From the NCBI RefSeq assembly GCF_030586465.1, contig NZ_JAUQYP010000001.1, forward strand, positions 496,001 to 560,000: a stretch of DNA of 64,000 bases, given 5' to 3'. The notes beneath the pieces are model-generated. The model did no database searches, was not told where the DNA came from, and was given only the letters and a program-made list of their open reading frames with translations. Made by a program: the position numbers and the translations under genes. The DNA is from Actinotalea lenta (GTDB lineage: Bacteria > Actinomycetota > Actinomycetes > Actinomycetales > Cellulomonadaceae). The stretch's first letter is position 1. The number at the start of each line of letters is the position of its first letter. This document shows, piece after piece, positions 9,289-17,398 of the stretch.

Positions 9289-9346
9289 ACGCCAGCCGGC
9301 GAGGGAAGCAGCGACGCGGCGGCCCGCGCGGCCCCAGGAGGTTCTC

Positions 9347-10033
9347 ATGACCTGCATCCCACCCACCGATCCCGAGGTGCCCACCGCGGCTGCGGACCTG
9401 GCGGCCTGCCACTGGGTGGTCCGGTTGCCCGACGGCGGGCTGCGCTGCGCGGTGCACGACGTGAGCACCGCTCCGTGGAACCCGGCTCGGGGCTGCGCCC
9501 TGCCCGTCGCGGGCCTGTGCCACGTGTGCGCACGCGAGGCGGTACCGATCGACCACCGGTTCTCCTGGTCGTTCGTCTGCCCGAGGTGCGGCGGCATCGA
9601 TCGCGCGATCGGCAGGCAGTTCGGCGCCGTGAGCGCCACCCCCATCCGGGGGCAGCGCATCTCGGTGATCGACACCCTCTTCGGCCGCCTGCACCCCGAC
9701 CGAGCCCCCGCCATCGAGGTGATCGAGGCCGAGGCGCGGTACAGAGCGACCCGGGAGGTCCCGCCCCCGCTGAGTCCGTACGCCGAGCTGTCCGCACGCT
9801 TCACGAACGAGGTCGGGCGACTGGCGGGCGCGATCGGGGACGTGGCGGCCCCGCCCACGTGCGCCGATCCCTCGGTCAGCCTGGTGCGTTGGCAGGCCGC
9901 GCACCCGCCGTCCGTCGCGGCGAGCGCGGAGGCCTACCGGCGCCTGGTCGTGGGCCGGCACCCGTGGCTCGTGCTCCTGGAGCCGCGCGTGACGGACCGC
10001 GCGTGGCTCGAGAGCTTGATCGCCGATGCATGA
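9347..10033 (+). CDS. Unknown Cys-rich, probably zinc-binding protein under a riboswitch
   Basis: 228 residues, no membrane segment and no named family that I recognise. The N-terminal half has a cluster of possible metal ligands: ACHW near residue 18, then RCAVH, GLCHVCARE and FVCPRCGGID, consistent with one or two zinc ribbons or treble clefs. The C-terminal half is helical and rich in Ala, Arg and Pro. AGGAGG lies 6 nt before the ATG at 9347, so the start is firm. The leader holds an S-box-like riboswitch, so expression probably responds to S-adenosylmethionine or a related metabolite. A link to sulfur or methyl metabolism is inferred only from that leader. Confidence 0.7.
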   Translation: MTCIPPTDPEVPTAAADLAACHWVVRLPDGGLRCAVHDVSTAPWNPARGCALPVAGLCHVCAREAVPIDHRFSWSFVCPRCGGIDRAIGRQFGAVSATPIRGQRISVIDTLFGRLHPDRAPAIEVIEAEARYRATREVPPPLSPYAELSARFTNEVGRLAGAIGDVAAPPTCADPSVSLVRWQAAHPPSVAASAEAYRRLVVGRHPWLVLLEPRVTDRAWLESLIADA

Positions 10034-10148
10034 GAGGGAGACGGGTGCATGGCGCGGTGCCACCGTCACGCCGGGCCTGCCTGCCTGCGGCGGTCGTGCA
10101 GCCGTGTGGTGGTCGGCGGCTGTCGGTGCGGTCGGGTTGAGTACAGGC

Positions 10149-10265
10149 ATGAGCGAGGAGCACTGGGCCTGCGGGTTCTGCGGCAACGAGGGCGTCGTGC
10201 CGGACGGGGAGACGATCGACACGATCCAGTGCGACGTCTGCGGCGAGCCCGTCCTGCCCGCCTGA
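10149..10265 (+). CDS. Very small zinc-ribbon-like protein
   Basis: 38 residues with two Cys-x-x-Cys pairs, CGFC near the N-terminus and CDVC near the C-terminus, which is the pattern of a minimal zinc ribbon. The ATG at 10149 has no clear ribosome-binding site, but TTGAGT lies 6 nt upstream, similar in position to the -10-like hexamers of leaderless genes in this window. Partner and function are unknown. It follows another Cys-rich protein gene by 115 bp on the same strand. Its small size makes chance possible, but the paired Cys motifs argue for a real gene. Confidence 0.55.
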   Translation: MSEEHWACGFCGNEGVVPDGETIDTIQCDVCGEPVLPA

Positions 10266-10335
10266 CCCCGGCCGTTGTCCACAGCTCCGCCGAACGGGCC
10301 ACGTCGAGGAGTCGACGTTGCTAGGTTCCCGAGCC

Positions 10336-10977
10336 ATGAAGCAGGGGGCACTGTGGTGGACGTCGCGCACGCCACGGTGGGCGGTCGCACTTGTCGTCAT
10401 CGCGTCGGTCGGCGGGTGCACCGCCCGTGGGCAGGCCCCGAGCCCGACGGCCCCGATGGCCTCGGCGAGGCGGGCCGTCATGCCGCCCACGACGGCGGCC
10501 CCCTCACCGCCCCGACCGACCGAGCCGGCCAAGCCGACCGGCTGGACGCGCGGCGGCGATGACGACGCCGTCGCCGCGGCCCGGTACTTCCTGGACCTGT
10601 ACAACTACGTCCGCGCGACCGGCGACCTCACCGAGTGGGACGCGCTGTCCGACCCGGGCTGCGAGTTCTGCGCCAACACGCACACGAGGGTCGCGGAGGT
10701 CTACCAAGCCGGTGGCCGACTCGATGGCGGCACCGTCGCGGTCTCGGATGGAGCCCTGATCGACTACACCCCGGAGCTCCACGTGCACAGCGTGCAGTTC
10801 GCCTACACCGCATCTCCCACCACAGAGTTCGACCGGTCGGGCGGCGCGGTCCGAACGGCTCCCGAGGGCGGCGGCTACGTCGTCGTCGAAGTCGGCTTCA
10901 CTGGAGAGCGGTGGATGCTCGTGACGGGCGACGCGCGCAGCCGATCAGTCGCCCCGATCGGCAGTTCCACACCGTGA
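10336..10977 (+). CDS. Lipoprotein, DUF6318-like
   Basis: 213 residues. A signal peptide ends in the lipobox VGGC (Cys28), followed by a Pro/Thr/Ala-rich linker to about residue 70. The globular domain starts near AARYFLDLYNYVRATGDL and contains CEFC; it resembles the actinobacterial DUF6318 domain of membrane-anchored proteins with unknown ligands. The ATG at 10336 lacks a ribosome-binding site, but TAGGTT lies 8 nt upstream, suggesting a leaderless mRNA. Its stop overlaps the GTG start of the next gene (GTGA), so the two products are probably made together at the cell surface. Confidence 0.75.
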   Translation: MKQGALWWTSRTPRWAVALVVIASVGGCTARGQAPSPTAPMASARRAVMPPTTAAPSPPRPTEPAKPTGWTRGGDDDAVAAARYFLDLYNYVRATGDLTEWDALSDPGCEFCANTHTRVAEVYQAGGRLDGGTVAVSDGALIDYTPELHVHSVQFAYTASPTTEFDRSGGAVRTAPEGGGYVVVEVGFTGERWMLVTGDARSRSVAPIGSSTP

Positions 10978-11891
10978 CGCCTCACCGGAGCCGGCAGCGC
11001 TCACATGCAGTCGGCCTTGCGATCCTCGGCTTGCTCGTCACGACGAACGCTGCGCCGTTCCACACGGCCCAGTCGTCCACGGACCGCTTACTGGACTCGG
11101 CCCCGGACTTTGCCGGTGACGCGCACGGGAGCAGCGTCAGCGTCCGCGCCCAAGGGGCCTCACGGCGCGAGCCGTCCACGGGCGCCGAACAACCGCCGAA
11201 GTCCTCGGGTGCGCCGCGGTACCAGTACCGGCGGATCGCGGCGAGCTACTGCGGTGGCGAGGACGGGCCGGTCGCCCCGGGGCAGCGGTGCGTGGCCGAG
11301 ACGGACGGCGGCGTCCTCGCGAGGCTCTGTGCCGACGGCACCGGGGCCCGGCCGCCGCAGTTCCGGCGCGAGATCGACGACGCGGGGGCCCCGGTCAGCG
11401 GCTGGGTGCAGGTCGACAACGGCGGCTGTCCCGAGGACCCTCCCGCCGAGGTCGTCGTCAGCGCCTCCGACTTCGCCGAGCTCCCGCTGGAACCTTTGCC
11501 GGTGCACGTGCAACCCGCCCGTGGATCAGCCGTGGTCGGCATGGACCTGATCATGTACACCGAACCGGCACCCCAGATCTTGTCCACCACGATCCTCGGC
11601 GTGCCCGTGACGATCACCGCCACCCCGGTCCGCTACGTCTGGGACCAGGGCGACGACCAGCCGCTGCTGGTCACGACCGACCCGGGTAGGCCCTACCCCG
11701 ACCAGACGGTGGCGCGCCCGTTCCGCCGGCACGGCGACTACGACGTGACGTTGACCACGACGTGGACCGGCACCTACCAGGTCGACGCCGCCGGCCCGCA
11801 GCACCCGATCGCAGGCGTCGCCACCACCACGTCCCGCCCCTTCCACATCCACGTCGTCGAGCTGCACGCCCACCTCGTCGCCAATCCGTGA
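10974..11891 (+). CDS. Secreted protein of unknown function with PKD-like C-terminal region
   Basis: 305 residues beginning at a GTG that overlaps the stop of the upstream lipoprotein gene. A hydrophobic stretch at about residues 13-26 looks like a signal peptide or anchor. A variable Ser/Pro-rich segment follows, then a region with four spaced cysteines (SYCGG, QRCVAE, RLCADG, GGCPED) that could form disulfides. The C-terminal part (YVWDQGDDQP, then FRRHGDYDVTLTTTW) reads like a PKD-type beta-sandwich. The tight coupling to the DUF6318 lipoprotein suggests a joint envelope function. No enzyme motif is visible. Confidence 0.65.
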   Translation: MTPHRSRQRSHAVGLAILGLLVTTNAAPFHTAQSSTDRLLDSAPDFAGDAHGSSVSVRAQGASRREPSTGAEQPPKSSGAPRYQYRRIAASYCGGEDGPVAPGQRCVAETDGGVLARLCADGTGARPPQFRREIDDAGAPVSGWVQVDNGGCPEDPPAEVVVSASDFAELPLEPLPVHVQPARGSAVVGMDLIMYTEPAPQILSTTILGVPVTITATPVRYVWDQGDDQPLLVTTDPGRPYPDQTVARPFRRHGDYDVTLTTTWTGTYQVDAAGPQHPIAGVATTTSRPFHIHVVELHAHLVANP

Positions 11892-11956
11892 GCGCCTGCC
11901 GCGCCGCGACCAAGCAGGGCGGCCCCCCGGGTCGATCAGCAGCCCACACTGGACGC

Positions 11957-12724
11957 ATGGCGCTGCCCGACGACCCCGACCACCCGGCGGTCACCATGCG
12001 CGTCCACCCGGACCTTCGCTTCCTGCTGCCGCCCGGCCGCCGGGGCGGGCACCTGAGCGTCCGCGCGTGGCCCACCGACACCGTCGGCCACGTCGTCCAG
12101 GACGCGGGCATCCCTCTGACCGAGGTCGGCGCCCTCACCCTGAACGGCGAGCCCGTGGACCCCGGAGGCCGCGTCGCGCCGGGCACCCTTGACGTGGACC
12201 CGGTGCTGCGGCCTCAACCCACCCCCACCATGCCGCCCCGATTCCTGCTCGACGTCCATCTGGGCACGCTCGCGCGACGGCTGCGACTGCTCGGTCTGGA
12301 CACCACGTGGTCCCCTGACGCCGGCCGCGCGGACGATGCCGAGCTGGTCGCGCGAGCCGCGGACGAAGACCGCGTCCTGCTGACCCAGGACCGGCGGCTG
12401 CTGCACCGCCGCGCGCTCCGCTTCGGTGCCCTGGTGCGCGGCCACGACGTGGCCGACCAGCTGGACGACGTGCTCGACCGGTTCACCCCGCCCCTGCTGC
12501 CGTGGACCCGATGCGTCGCGTGCGGCGCGCCACTTCGGAAGGTGAGGCGTGCAGACGTCGTCGACCTGCTCGAGCCCGGCACCCTGCGGACGTACGACGC
12601 GTTCTCGCAGTGCACGTCCTGCGGGCGGGCGTACTGGCGCGGCGCGCACGCCAGCCGTCTCGAGGAGCTCGTCGACCACGCCCGAGGTGTCGTGGCGGCG
12701 CGGCTACGGGCGGCGCCACCATGA
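11957..12724 (+). CDS. Mut7-C RNase domain protein with N-terminal ubiquitin-like domain
   Basis: 255 residues. An N-terminal beta-grasp or ubiquitin-like region spans about residues 12-85 (VGHVVQDAGIPLTEVGALTLNGEPVD). The Mut7-C region starts at RFLLDVHLGTLARRLRLLG and continues with ADEDRVLLTQDRRLLHRR, which holds acidic residues of a PIN-like nuclease fold. A zinc ribbon built from CVACG and CTSCG follows. Family knowledge suggests RNA cleavage, but activity in bacteria is poorly known. The ATG at 11957 has no ribosome-binding site; CACACT lies exactly 6 nt upstream, as in other leaderless candidates here. Confidence 0.8.
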   Translation: MALPDDPDHPAVTMRVHPDLRFLLPPGRRGGHLSVRAWPTDTVGHVVQDAGIPLTEVGALTLNGEPVDPGGRVAPGTLDVDPVLRPQPTPTMPPRFLLDVHLGTLARRLRLLGLDTTWSPDAGRADDAELVARAADEDRVLLTQDRRLLHRRALRFGALVRGHDVADQLDDVLDRFTPPLLPWTRCVACGAPLRKVRRADVVDLLEPGTLRTYDAFSQCTSCGRAYWRGAHASRLEELVDHARGVVAARLRAAPP

Positions 12725-12765
12725 CGTCGGCGCCGCTGGGTCTCGGCCGGGTGAGCCGGCGCCGC

Positions 12766-13152
12766 TCAGGCGAGTGCCCTGTCCTTGAGGCGGTCGAACT
12801 CCTGGGGCGTGATGGCACCGGCGTCGAGCAGCTCCTTGGCCCGAGCGATCTCGGTGGCCGGACCCGTGCCGGCGACCGAGCGCAGGTAGTCCTCGGCGGC
12901 TTGCCGATCCGCACGCGCGGCCTGCGCGCTGCGCCGCGCCATCCCCTGACCGCGGGCGATGAGGTAGACCACCATGGTCAGCACCGGCAGCACGATCAGC
13001 GCCACGAGCCACAGCGCCTTCCACCAGCCGCTCAGCTCCCGGTCGCGGAACAGGTCGCTGATCACGGCGACCAGAGCCCACAGATAGGCGATGAAGGCAA
13101 TCACCCAGAAGAACAGCCAGAACGCGTCCCACAGACTGCTGAAGATGTGCAC
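12766..13152 (-). CDS. Small membrane protein with SHOCT domain
   Basis: 128 residues. Two hydrophobic helices (about residues 5-32 and 44-67) are separated by FRDRELSGWWKALW, an arrangement seen in PLDc_N-type small membrane proteins. A cytoplasmic Ala/Arg-rich linker leads to a C-terminal SHOCT motif (AKELLDAGAITPQEFDRLK). SHOCT is a short domain found at protein ends and thought to mediate oligomerisation. The GTG start has GGGGAGA upstream. It converges with the Mut7-C gene, leaving about 40 bp between the stops. No specific role can be assigned. Confidence 0.75.
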   Translation of the reverse strand: MHIFSSLWDAFWLFFWVIAFIAYLWALVAVISDLFRDRELSGWWKALWLVALIVLPVLTMVVYLIARGQGMARRSAQAARADRQAAEDYLRSVAGTGPATEIARAKELLDAGAITPQEFDRLKDRALA

Positions 13153-13344
13153 GGCGATCTCCCCTCGATGAGGTGATGCAGGCCGCGCTCGCGCTCGACG
13201 GACAACTCGACGGACACCGCGCCGAGCCCGGCCCGCCGACCCCTGGTCGGCAGCCCCGACGCTACGCGCGGGGACCGCTCCGGGGGCAGGTGCTTTCGGC
13301 GGTGGTGCGCGGCCCGTGCAGTCGTCATGGCGTGATCAGCCCGC

Positions 13345-13378
13345 CCACGCCCTCGGGTCGTGGTCACCGAGGGCGTGG
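13345..13378 (-). terminator. Strong hairpin after the 13389-13973 gene
   Basis: A perfect 12-bp stem (CCACGCCCTCGG with CCGAGGGCGTGG) and a 10-nt loop lie 10 bp beyond the stop of the minus-strand gene at 13389. There is no T-run, as is common in high-GC actinobacteria. It would end minus-strand transcription from the type VII-like locus side. Confidence 0.65.
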
Positions 13379-13388
13379 AGCGGGAGAG

Positions 13389-13973
13389 CTAGCGCTCCGG
13401 CTCCCATGCTGCGGCAGCCAGGGTCGCGAGCTCGGCGGCCAGCTCCTCCGTCCCCCCGCGCGAGGCGGGAAAGAGGCTGCCCTCGGGGCGTCGCATCGCC
13501 ACCAGGAGCAGCCTGGTCCCTTCTGCGGTCGTGAACCGGACTGCCGGGTTCTGCCGCTCGGAGGCGGACCCCATCGTCACGTCCACCGCGGCGATCTGGG
13601 ACCACGGGAGGCAGATCACGGTCTCCGAGCCACGCCAGATCGCCACCTCCTGGGCGGTCCAGGCCAACGTGAGTCGGGTGCCTTTGCGGAGTTCGAGCCC
13701 CCGGATGCCGAGCGCTTCGCGCAATGACACGTCCGCCCAGACCCCGTGCAGGGTCCACCCGGGGCGCTCCGTGGCGAGGGCGGAGCGCGCTGCCGTACTC
13801 CGGCGGCCCCACTCGCGGAATCCCACGACCATCCCCACGGTGAGAACCGCCGTCACGAGCAGCGGAACGGCCAGGGCGTCGCCGCGCCACCATGAGTGCA
13901 CCAGCATGACGAGCATCGCCGCCACCCCGACGACGGTGCCGGCCGGGGGAAGCTTGTGCCGCAGGTCTTTCAT
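13389..13973 (-). CDS. Two-helix membrane protein with PH-like cytoplasmic domain
   Basis: 194 residues. Two adjacent helices occur near the N-terminus (GTVVGVAAMLVMLVHSW and LLVTAVLTVGMVVGF). A beta-rich domain follows (LELRKGTRLTLAWTAQEVAIWRGSETV at its core, written here as one region) that resembles bacterial PH-like folds. I chose the ATG at 13973 because GAAGGAG lies 5 nt upstream; the frame stays open to 13997. It is separated by 120 bp from the last gene of the type VII-like cluster and has a terminator after it. It may be a peripheral member of that cluster, or independent. Confidence 0.65.
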   Translation of the reverse strand: MKDLRHKLPPAGTVVGVAAMLVMLVHSWWRGDALAVPLLVTAVLTVGMVVGFREWGRRSTAARSALATERPGWTLHGVWADVSLREALGIRGLELRKGTRLTLAWTAQEVAIWRGSETVICLPWSQIAAVDVTMGSASERQNPAVRFTTAEGTRLLLVAMRRPEGSLFPASRGGTEELAAELATLAAAAWEPER

Positions 13974-14093
13974 GTCGTCTCCTTCGCTCGGCGGCACCCC
14001 ACGGGTCCCGCTCGTCTTCCTGCACCGTCGGGACAGGACTCCTCCGTGGCGCGCGGGCGCGCCGTGGTCACTCGGCGCGCTGGCGCGTCATGG

Positions 14094-14672
14094 TCACGTC
14101 CGTGACGGGCCCGGGTAGGGCCGGATGGTCGCGACGATCGCGTCGAACAACCCGACAAGCGCGTCCTTGAGCTGGAACGCCGGCGTGCTGAAGGACACGA
14201 GGACGAGGCCGCCGCCGTCCTGCGGGTCGAACCAGTACTCCGCCACGGTCGAGCAGGCCGCACCGAGCGCGGGTGAGCCGTCGCCGTCGCGCACCCGACG
14301 GATCACCCGGCCGAACGCGCCGTCGGTGGCAACCCACTGACCGGCGGACCCGGGCTGGGCTTCGACCGCTGCGAGCCCTCCTGCCGGGTGTGGTAGCCGG
14401 TAGACCGCCATGGTGGCCGGGATGGCGACGTCGTCTGTCCGCATGAGCGACACCGCCAGGAAGTGGCCCCCCGCACGCGTCGCCGCAGCGGCCGCCCGGC
14501 CCAGCTCCTCGCGGAGCTCGCGGCGCAGGCCGGCGCGCTCGTCGGACCGGTCGACCTGCCGCGCGATCAGGGCTGTGATCGAGCGTCGCGTCGCACCTGG
14601 CTCGGACAGATCGATCGTCCACCAGTCCACCGGCAGGGCGACGCCGATCGTGGGTCCCCGAGCGCGGTTCAC
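14094..14672 (-). CDS. Unknown protein, last gene of the type VII-like operon
   Basis: 192 residues, soluble, no recognised domain. The N-terminus GVALPVDWWTIDLS followed by a long Arg/Glu-rich helix is a pattern I associate with small proteins near actinobacterial type VII genes. The rest alternates strands and ends with a hydrophobic FDAIVATIRPYPG segment. The GTG start overlaps the preceding stop (GTGA), so it is translated together with the 14669-15196 gene. Being tied by overlaps to WXG100-like genes suggests a chaperone, adaptor or accessory role in secretion; this is inference from context. Confidence 0.6.
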   Translation of the reverse strand: MNRARGPTIGVALPVDWWTIDLSEPGATRRSITALIARQVDRSDERAGLRRELREELGRAAAAATRAGGHFLAVSLMRTDDVAIPATMAVYRLPHPAGGLAAVEAQPGSAGQWVATDGAFGRVIRRVRDGDGSPALGAACSTVAEYWFDPQDGGGLVLVSFSTPAFQLKDALVGLFDAIVATIRPYPGPSRT

Positions 14673-15196
14673 GGGTCCACCGGCTCGAGCGGGAGCCGCC
14701 CGTGGGAGTCATCGCCGCCGCAGCGGAGCTCGTAGACGTCCACGACCACGACCAGCTCGCACGCGTCGATCGACCCGTCCGGAAGCTGCAGGTCGACGGG
14801 CTCCCGACCACCGTCGGCCAGGGGCAACCACACCTGATGGGGCTCCAGGAACTGAACCCCATACAGGTCGGACAGCTCCCTCTCGACCCGGTCGCGGGCC
14901 GCGTCGCGCTCGACCCACCACCGGTCGTCGGCCGCGCGCTGGCGGTCACCGCGGTCGTCCATGGCCACGAGGAAGCCGACCGTGCCGACGGCAATGGTCG
15001 CGACGGCGAGCCAGACCAGGCGCCACGGCAACGCCCAGCCGTACCGTCGCATGCGGGGGAGGTGCCAGTGCACAAGGGTGGCGAAGCCAGCCATGCCACC
15101 GAGGAGCACGAGGCCGAACACCGTCATGAGCCACGTCGGTGAGCTCTCGAGGTGGGTGCGGGCCGGGATGTCCGGCACAGCCACGAGGCGGATCAT
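14669..15196 (-). CDS. Two-helix membrane protein of the type VII-like operon
   Basis: 175 residues with helices at about 22-42 and 56-78, then a soluble C-terminal domain of about 95 residues rich in acidic and basic residues (WWVERDAARDRVERELSDLYG). No known domain was recognised. The start at 15196 overlaps the upstream stop (ATGA), and its own stop overlaps the next start. The position could fit a membrane component of the secretion apparatus, but it does not look like EccB, EccD or EccE. Confidence 0.6.
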   Translation of the reverse strand: MIRLVAVPDIPARTHLESSPTWLMTVFGLVLLGGMAGFATLVHWHLPRMRRYGWALPWRLVWLAVATIAVGTVGFLVAMDDRGDRQRAADDRWWVERDAARDRVERELSDLYGVQFLEPHQVWLPLADGGREPVDLQLPDGSIDACELVVVVDVYELRCGGDDSHGRLPLEPVDP

Positions 15197-15771
15197 CGGG
15201 CGTCCTCGTGCACGAGCTGCAGGCTGTCGGCGAGGGTGAACGCATCCTCTGTGGCGAGCTGGCAGCAGGCGCCGTCGGTGGTGTGCAGCTCGACCAGTGC
15301 GGCGATGGCGGCACCGGTCGGGAAGACGGCCCAGGAGAAGAGGTTGTCGATCACGCCGGTCCACGGCCGCCGCCGGATCGACACCTCGAGGACGCCCTGT
15401 CCCGGCCCGAGCTGGTCCAGCTCCACGGACCGCGCCAGCTCCTCGACACGCCGGGGAGGCTGAGCATGCTCGCGCTCGGTCGCGTACTCGCTGGGGGACG
15501 GGCTCTCGGCGTCAGAGAGGTCGACCAGGCGCACGTGACCCGACACGAGGACGCGGCCGGTCCGCGGGTAGGGGTGGGCGACAACCGCGACCAGGCCCTC
15601 CAGACCAGCCGCTCGACGATGCAGCCTGGCCACGGAGCGACGGAACCGTCTCTCCGCCCGGCGCGGGAGAGGGACCCCCACCTGGACGGCTGCGGGGAGC
15701 TCCGCCGGACCCCACAGCACCGCTCCCGGCGGCACTGCCAGGCGGACGGAGGCGATGTCCAGCGCGCTCAT
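15193..15771 (-). CDS. Unknown soluble protein of the type VII-like operon
   Basis: 192 residues, no membrane helix, no family recognised. Notable segments are LAVPPGAVLWGPAELP at the N-terminus, a basic RRAERRFRRSVARLHRR stretch near residue 40-55, and a C-terminal hydrophobic region (FSWAVFPTGAAIAALVELHTTDGACCQL). It overlaps both neighbours by 4 bases, so it is an obligate member of the operon. It shares a similar size and operon spacing with the 14094-14672 product, and the two could be related in role, though I see no clear sequence identity. Confidence 0.55.
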   Translation of the reverse strand: MSALDIASVRLAVPPGAVLWGPAELPAAVQVGVPLPRRAERRFRRSVARLHRRAAGLEGLVAVVAHPYPRTGRVLVSGHVRLVDLSDAESPSPSEYATEREHAQPPRRVEELARSVELDQLGPGQGVLEVSIRRRPWTGVIDNLFSWAVFPTGAAIAALVELHTTDGACCQLATEDAFTLADSLQLVHEDAR

Positions 15772-17060
15772 CGCAGGCCCACCGGGTCATCGCTGGCGAC
15801 CGCGTCCGCGACGCCCTGCACCAGGCCCTGGACGTCCAGCACGTGGTCCACGACGCGCACCCCGACGTCCAGGCGCAGCGCGGGAAGCTGGGCGTCGAGC
15901 GCCTCGCGCACGAGCGTGGAGTTTCCCGCCAGCTTCTCCGATCCGGCGAGCGCGGCACGTTCGACGTAGACCTCCGGGTCCCCCATGCGTGCGATGAGCC
16001 GAATCCCCATGGGCAGCTCCTTGATCTGGTCGTTGAGGTTCTTGGTCACGGTCCAGAGCTCCGAGAGGCTCCGGATGGGGGGCCTCTCGAGTCCCCCCTT
16101 GAGCACGTCGGGGACCAGGGCCTCCGGGTCCGCCCGTCGGGCCGGGTTGCCCGAGCGCAGCACCTTGCTGGCGGAACGCTGGTGGGCGACCTCGCGCATG
16201 ACCACGCGCCCCTCTTTGATGCCGTTCGCTGCGACCCTGCCAAGCCCGAGGGTCGCGAAGCCGACCGCATCGATCGCAAGATCCCAACCGCCGCCCTCAC
16301 GGGCGGCAGCCAGGGCGAGGTCCGCCACGGTCTTGACGATCGCGGCGACCGTCGCCGTCGCCGCGAGGATCTCGCCGAGGATGGGCACCCAGCCGAGCAC
16401 GATGGTGGCCACGCCGGCGACGTTCCCGACCGCGCTCGCGACCTCGGACAACACCCGTGCCGCATCGGAGACGTTCTCCCAGACGGAGTCGTGCAGCCCG
16501 TCGCTCCGCGTCTTCTCCTCGATCCTGTCCACTGCGCGTTGCGCTGCACGGTCACGGAGCTGGACCACGTGATCGAGCTCGGTCTGCGCCCGCGCGAGCG
16601 CCATCACGGCGTCGTCACGGGCCGCCCGAGCCCGGGCGAGGGCCCCGGCAGAGGCGGCCGTCGTCCCGGGCTCGTCCGAGACCAGGGCCCAGCGCCGGAC
16701 CTCGGCCTCCGCCTCGTTGCGCGCCTGCTCGGCACGCTGGGCGTGCTGGAGGGCGACGAGCGAGTCGACCTGCGCGCGATCCAGGGCAACCGCGTAGTCG
16801 GCCAGCGCGCCTCCCACCGCTTCGTAGCGTCCGTGCGCGTCACCGATCTCTGATGCGACCTGCCGGGCACGGCCGCGAACTGCAGACACCGCCGCAGAGA
16901 CCATCTCCTGCGCGGCGGCGACGCGCCCGAGGGCCTCGGCGGTGTTCTGGATGTCCGCCGCCACGCCCCGGTAGGCGCTCGCCGCCGCCCGCACCGCGCC
17001 CGGGTCCCCCGGGACGGGGTCCCTCGTCGCGAGCGGGTACCACGAGCAGGGCCGCGTCAT
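15768..17060 (-). CDS. Putative type VII secretion substrate with helical N-terminal signal domain
   Basis: 430 residues. The first ~170 residues are almost entirely helical (AAASAYRGVAADIQNTAEAL, and later long Ala/Glu/Arg coiled segments), like the putative T7SS signal domain that precedes effector regions in actinobacteria. A hydrophobic stretch at about 215-260 (VGNVAGVATIVLGWVPILGE, then ATATVAAIVKTVADLAL) follows, similar to the central hydrophobic part of large substrates. The C-terminal ~170 residues have no toxin motif that I recognise. The ATG at 17060 overlaps the stop of the small WXG100-like gene. There is no obvious adjacent immunity gene. Confidence 0.65.
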   Translation of the reverse strand: MTRPCSWYPLATRDPVPGDPGAVRAAASAYRGVAADIQNTAEALGRVAAAQEMVSAAVSAVRGRARQVASEIGDAHGRYEAVGGALADYAVALDRAQVDSLVALQHAQRAEQARNEAEAEVRRWALVSDEPGTTAASAGALARARAARDDAVMALARAQTELDHVVQLRDRAAQRAVDRIEEKTRSDGLHDSVWENVSDAARVLSEVASAVGNVAGVATIVLGWVPILGEILAATATVAAIVKTVADLALAAAREGGGWDLAIDAVGFATLGLGRVAANGIKEGRVVMREVAHQRSASKVLRSGNPARRADPEALVPDVLKGGLERPPIRSLSELWTVTKNLNDQIKELPMGIRLIARMGDPEVYVERAALAGSEKLAGNSTLVREALDAQLPALRLDVGVRVVDHVLDVQGLVQGVADAVASDDPVGLR

Positions 17061-17350
17061 CCCTCGCCCTTCAGAGCCGTGACGAAGCTGGTGTCAAGCT
17101 CCTCGAAGCCGTCACCGATGCCGGTGCACGCCTCGGCCAACGCCTGGATGCCGGCGACCACCCTCTCCCGTCTGTCGTCCCACTCGTAGGCGAAGCCGCG
17201 CACGCACGCCGCGAGCCTGTCGTGGCCGATCGCGGGCGACAGGTCGCTGCTGCGGGCGTTGGCGTGCTCGAACTCGAGCGCCACCCTTCGCAGCGCGGCG
17301 CCGGTCTCCCGTAGGCGCGTGGTGTCGAGGACCAGGTCGGTCACGTCCAC
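17057..17350 (-). CDS. WXG100-like small helical protein (T7SS-associated)
   Basis: 97 residues, predicted as a helical hairpin: one helix at TRLRETGAALRRVALEFEHA, a second at FAYEWDDRRERVVAGIQALAEACTG. It resembles the EspC or WXG100-like partners that pair with larger substrates. The printed GTG start has AAGGGG immediately before it, which is tight; the in-frame GTG at 17344 would have better spacing. Its stop overlaps the start of the 430-residue putative substrate, so the two are probably co-translated as a secretion pair. Confidence 0.65.
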   Translation of the reverse strand: MDVTDLVLDTTRLRETGAALRRVALEFEHANARSSDLSPAIGHDRLAACVRGFAYEWDDRRERVVAGIQALAEACTGIGDGFEELDTSFVTALKGEG

Positions 17351-17398
17351 CCCCTTCGACGTGGCGGCGCCGCCGGCGCCGCACTGTGGTCCCGCCGG

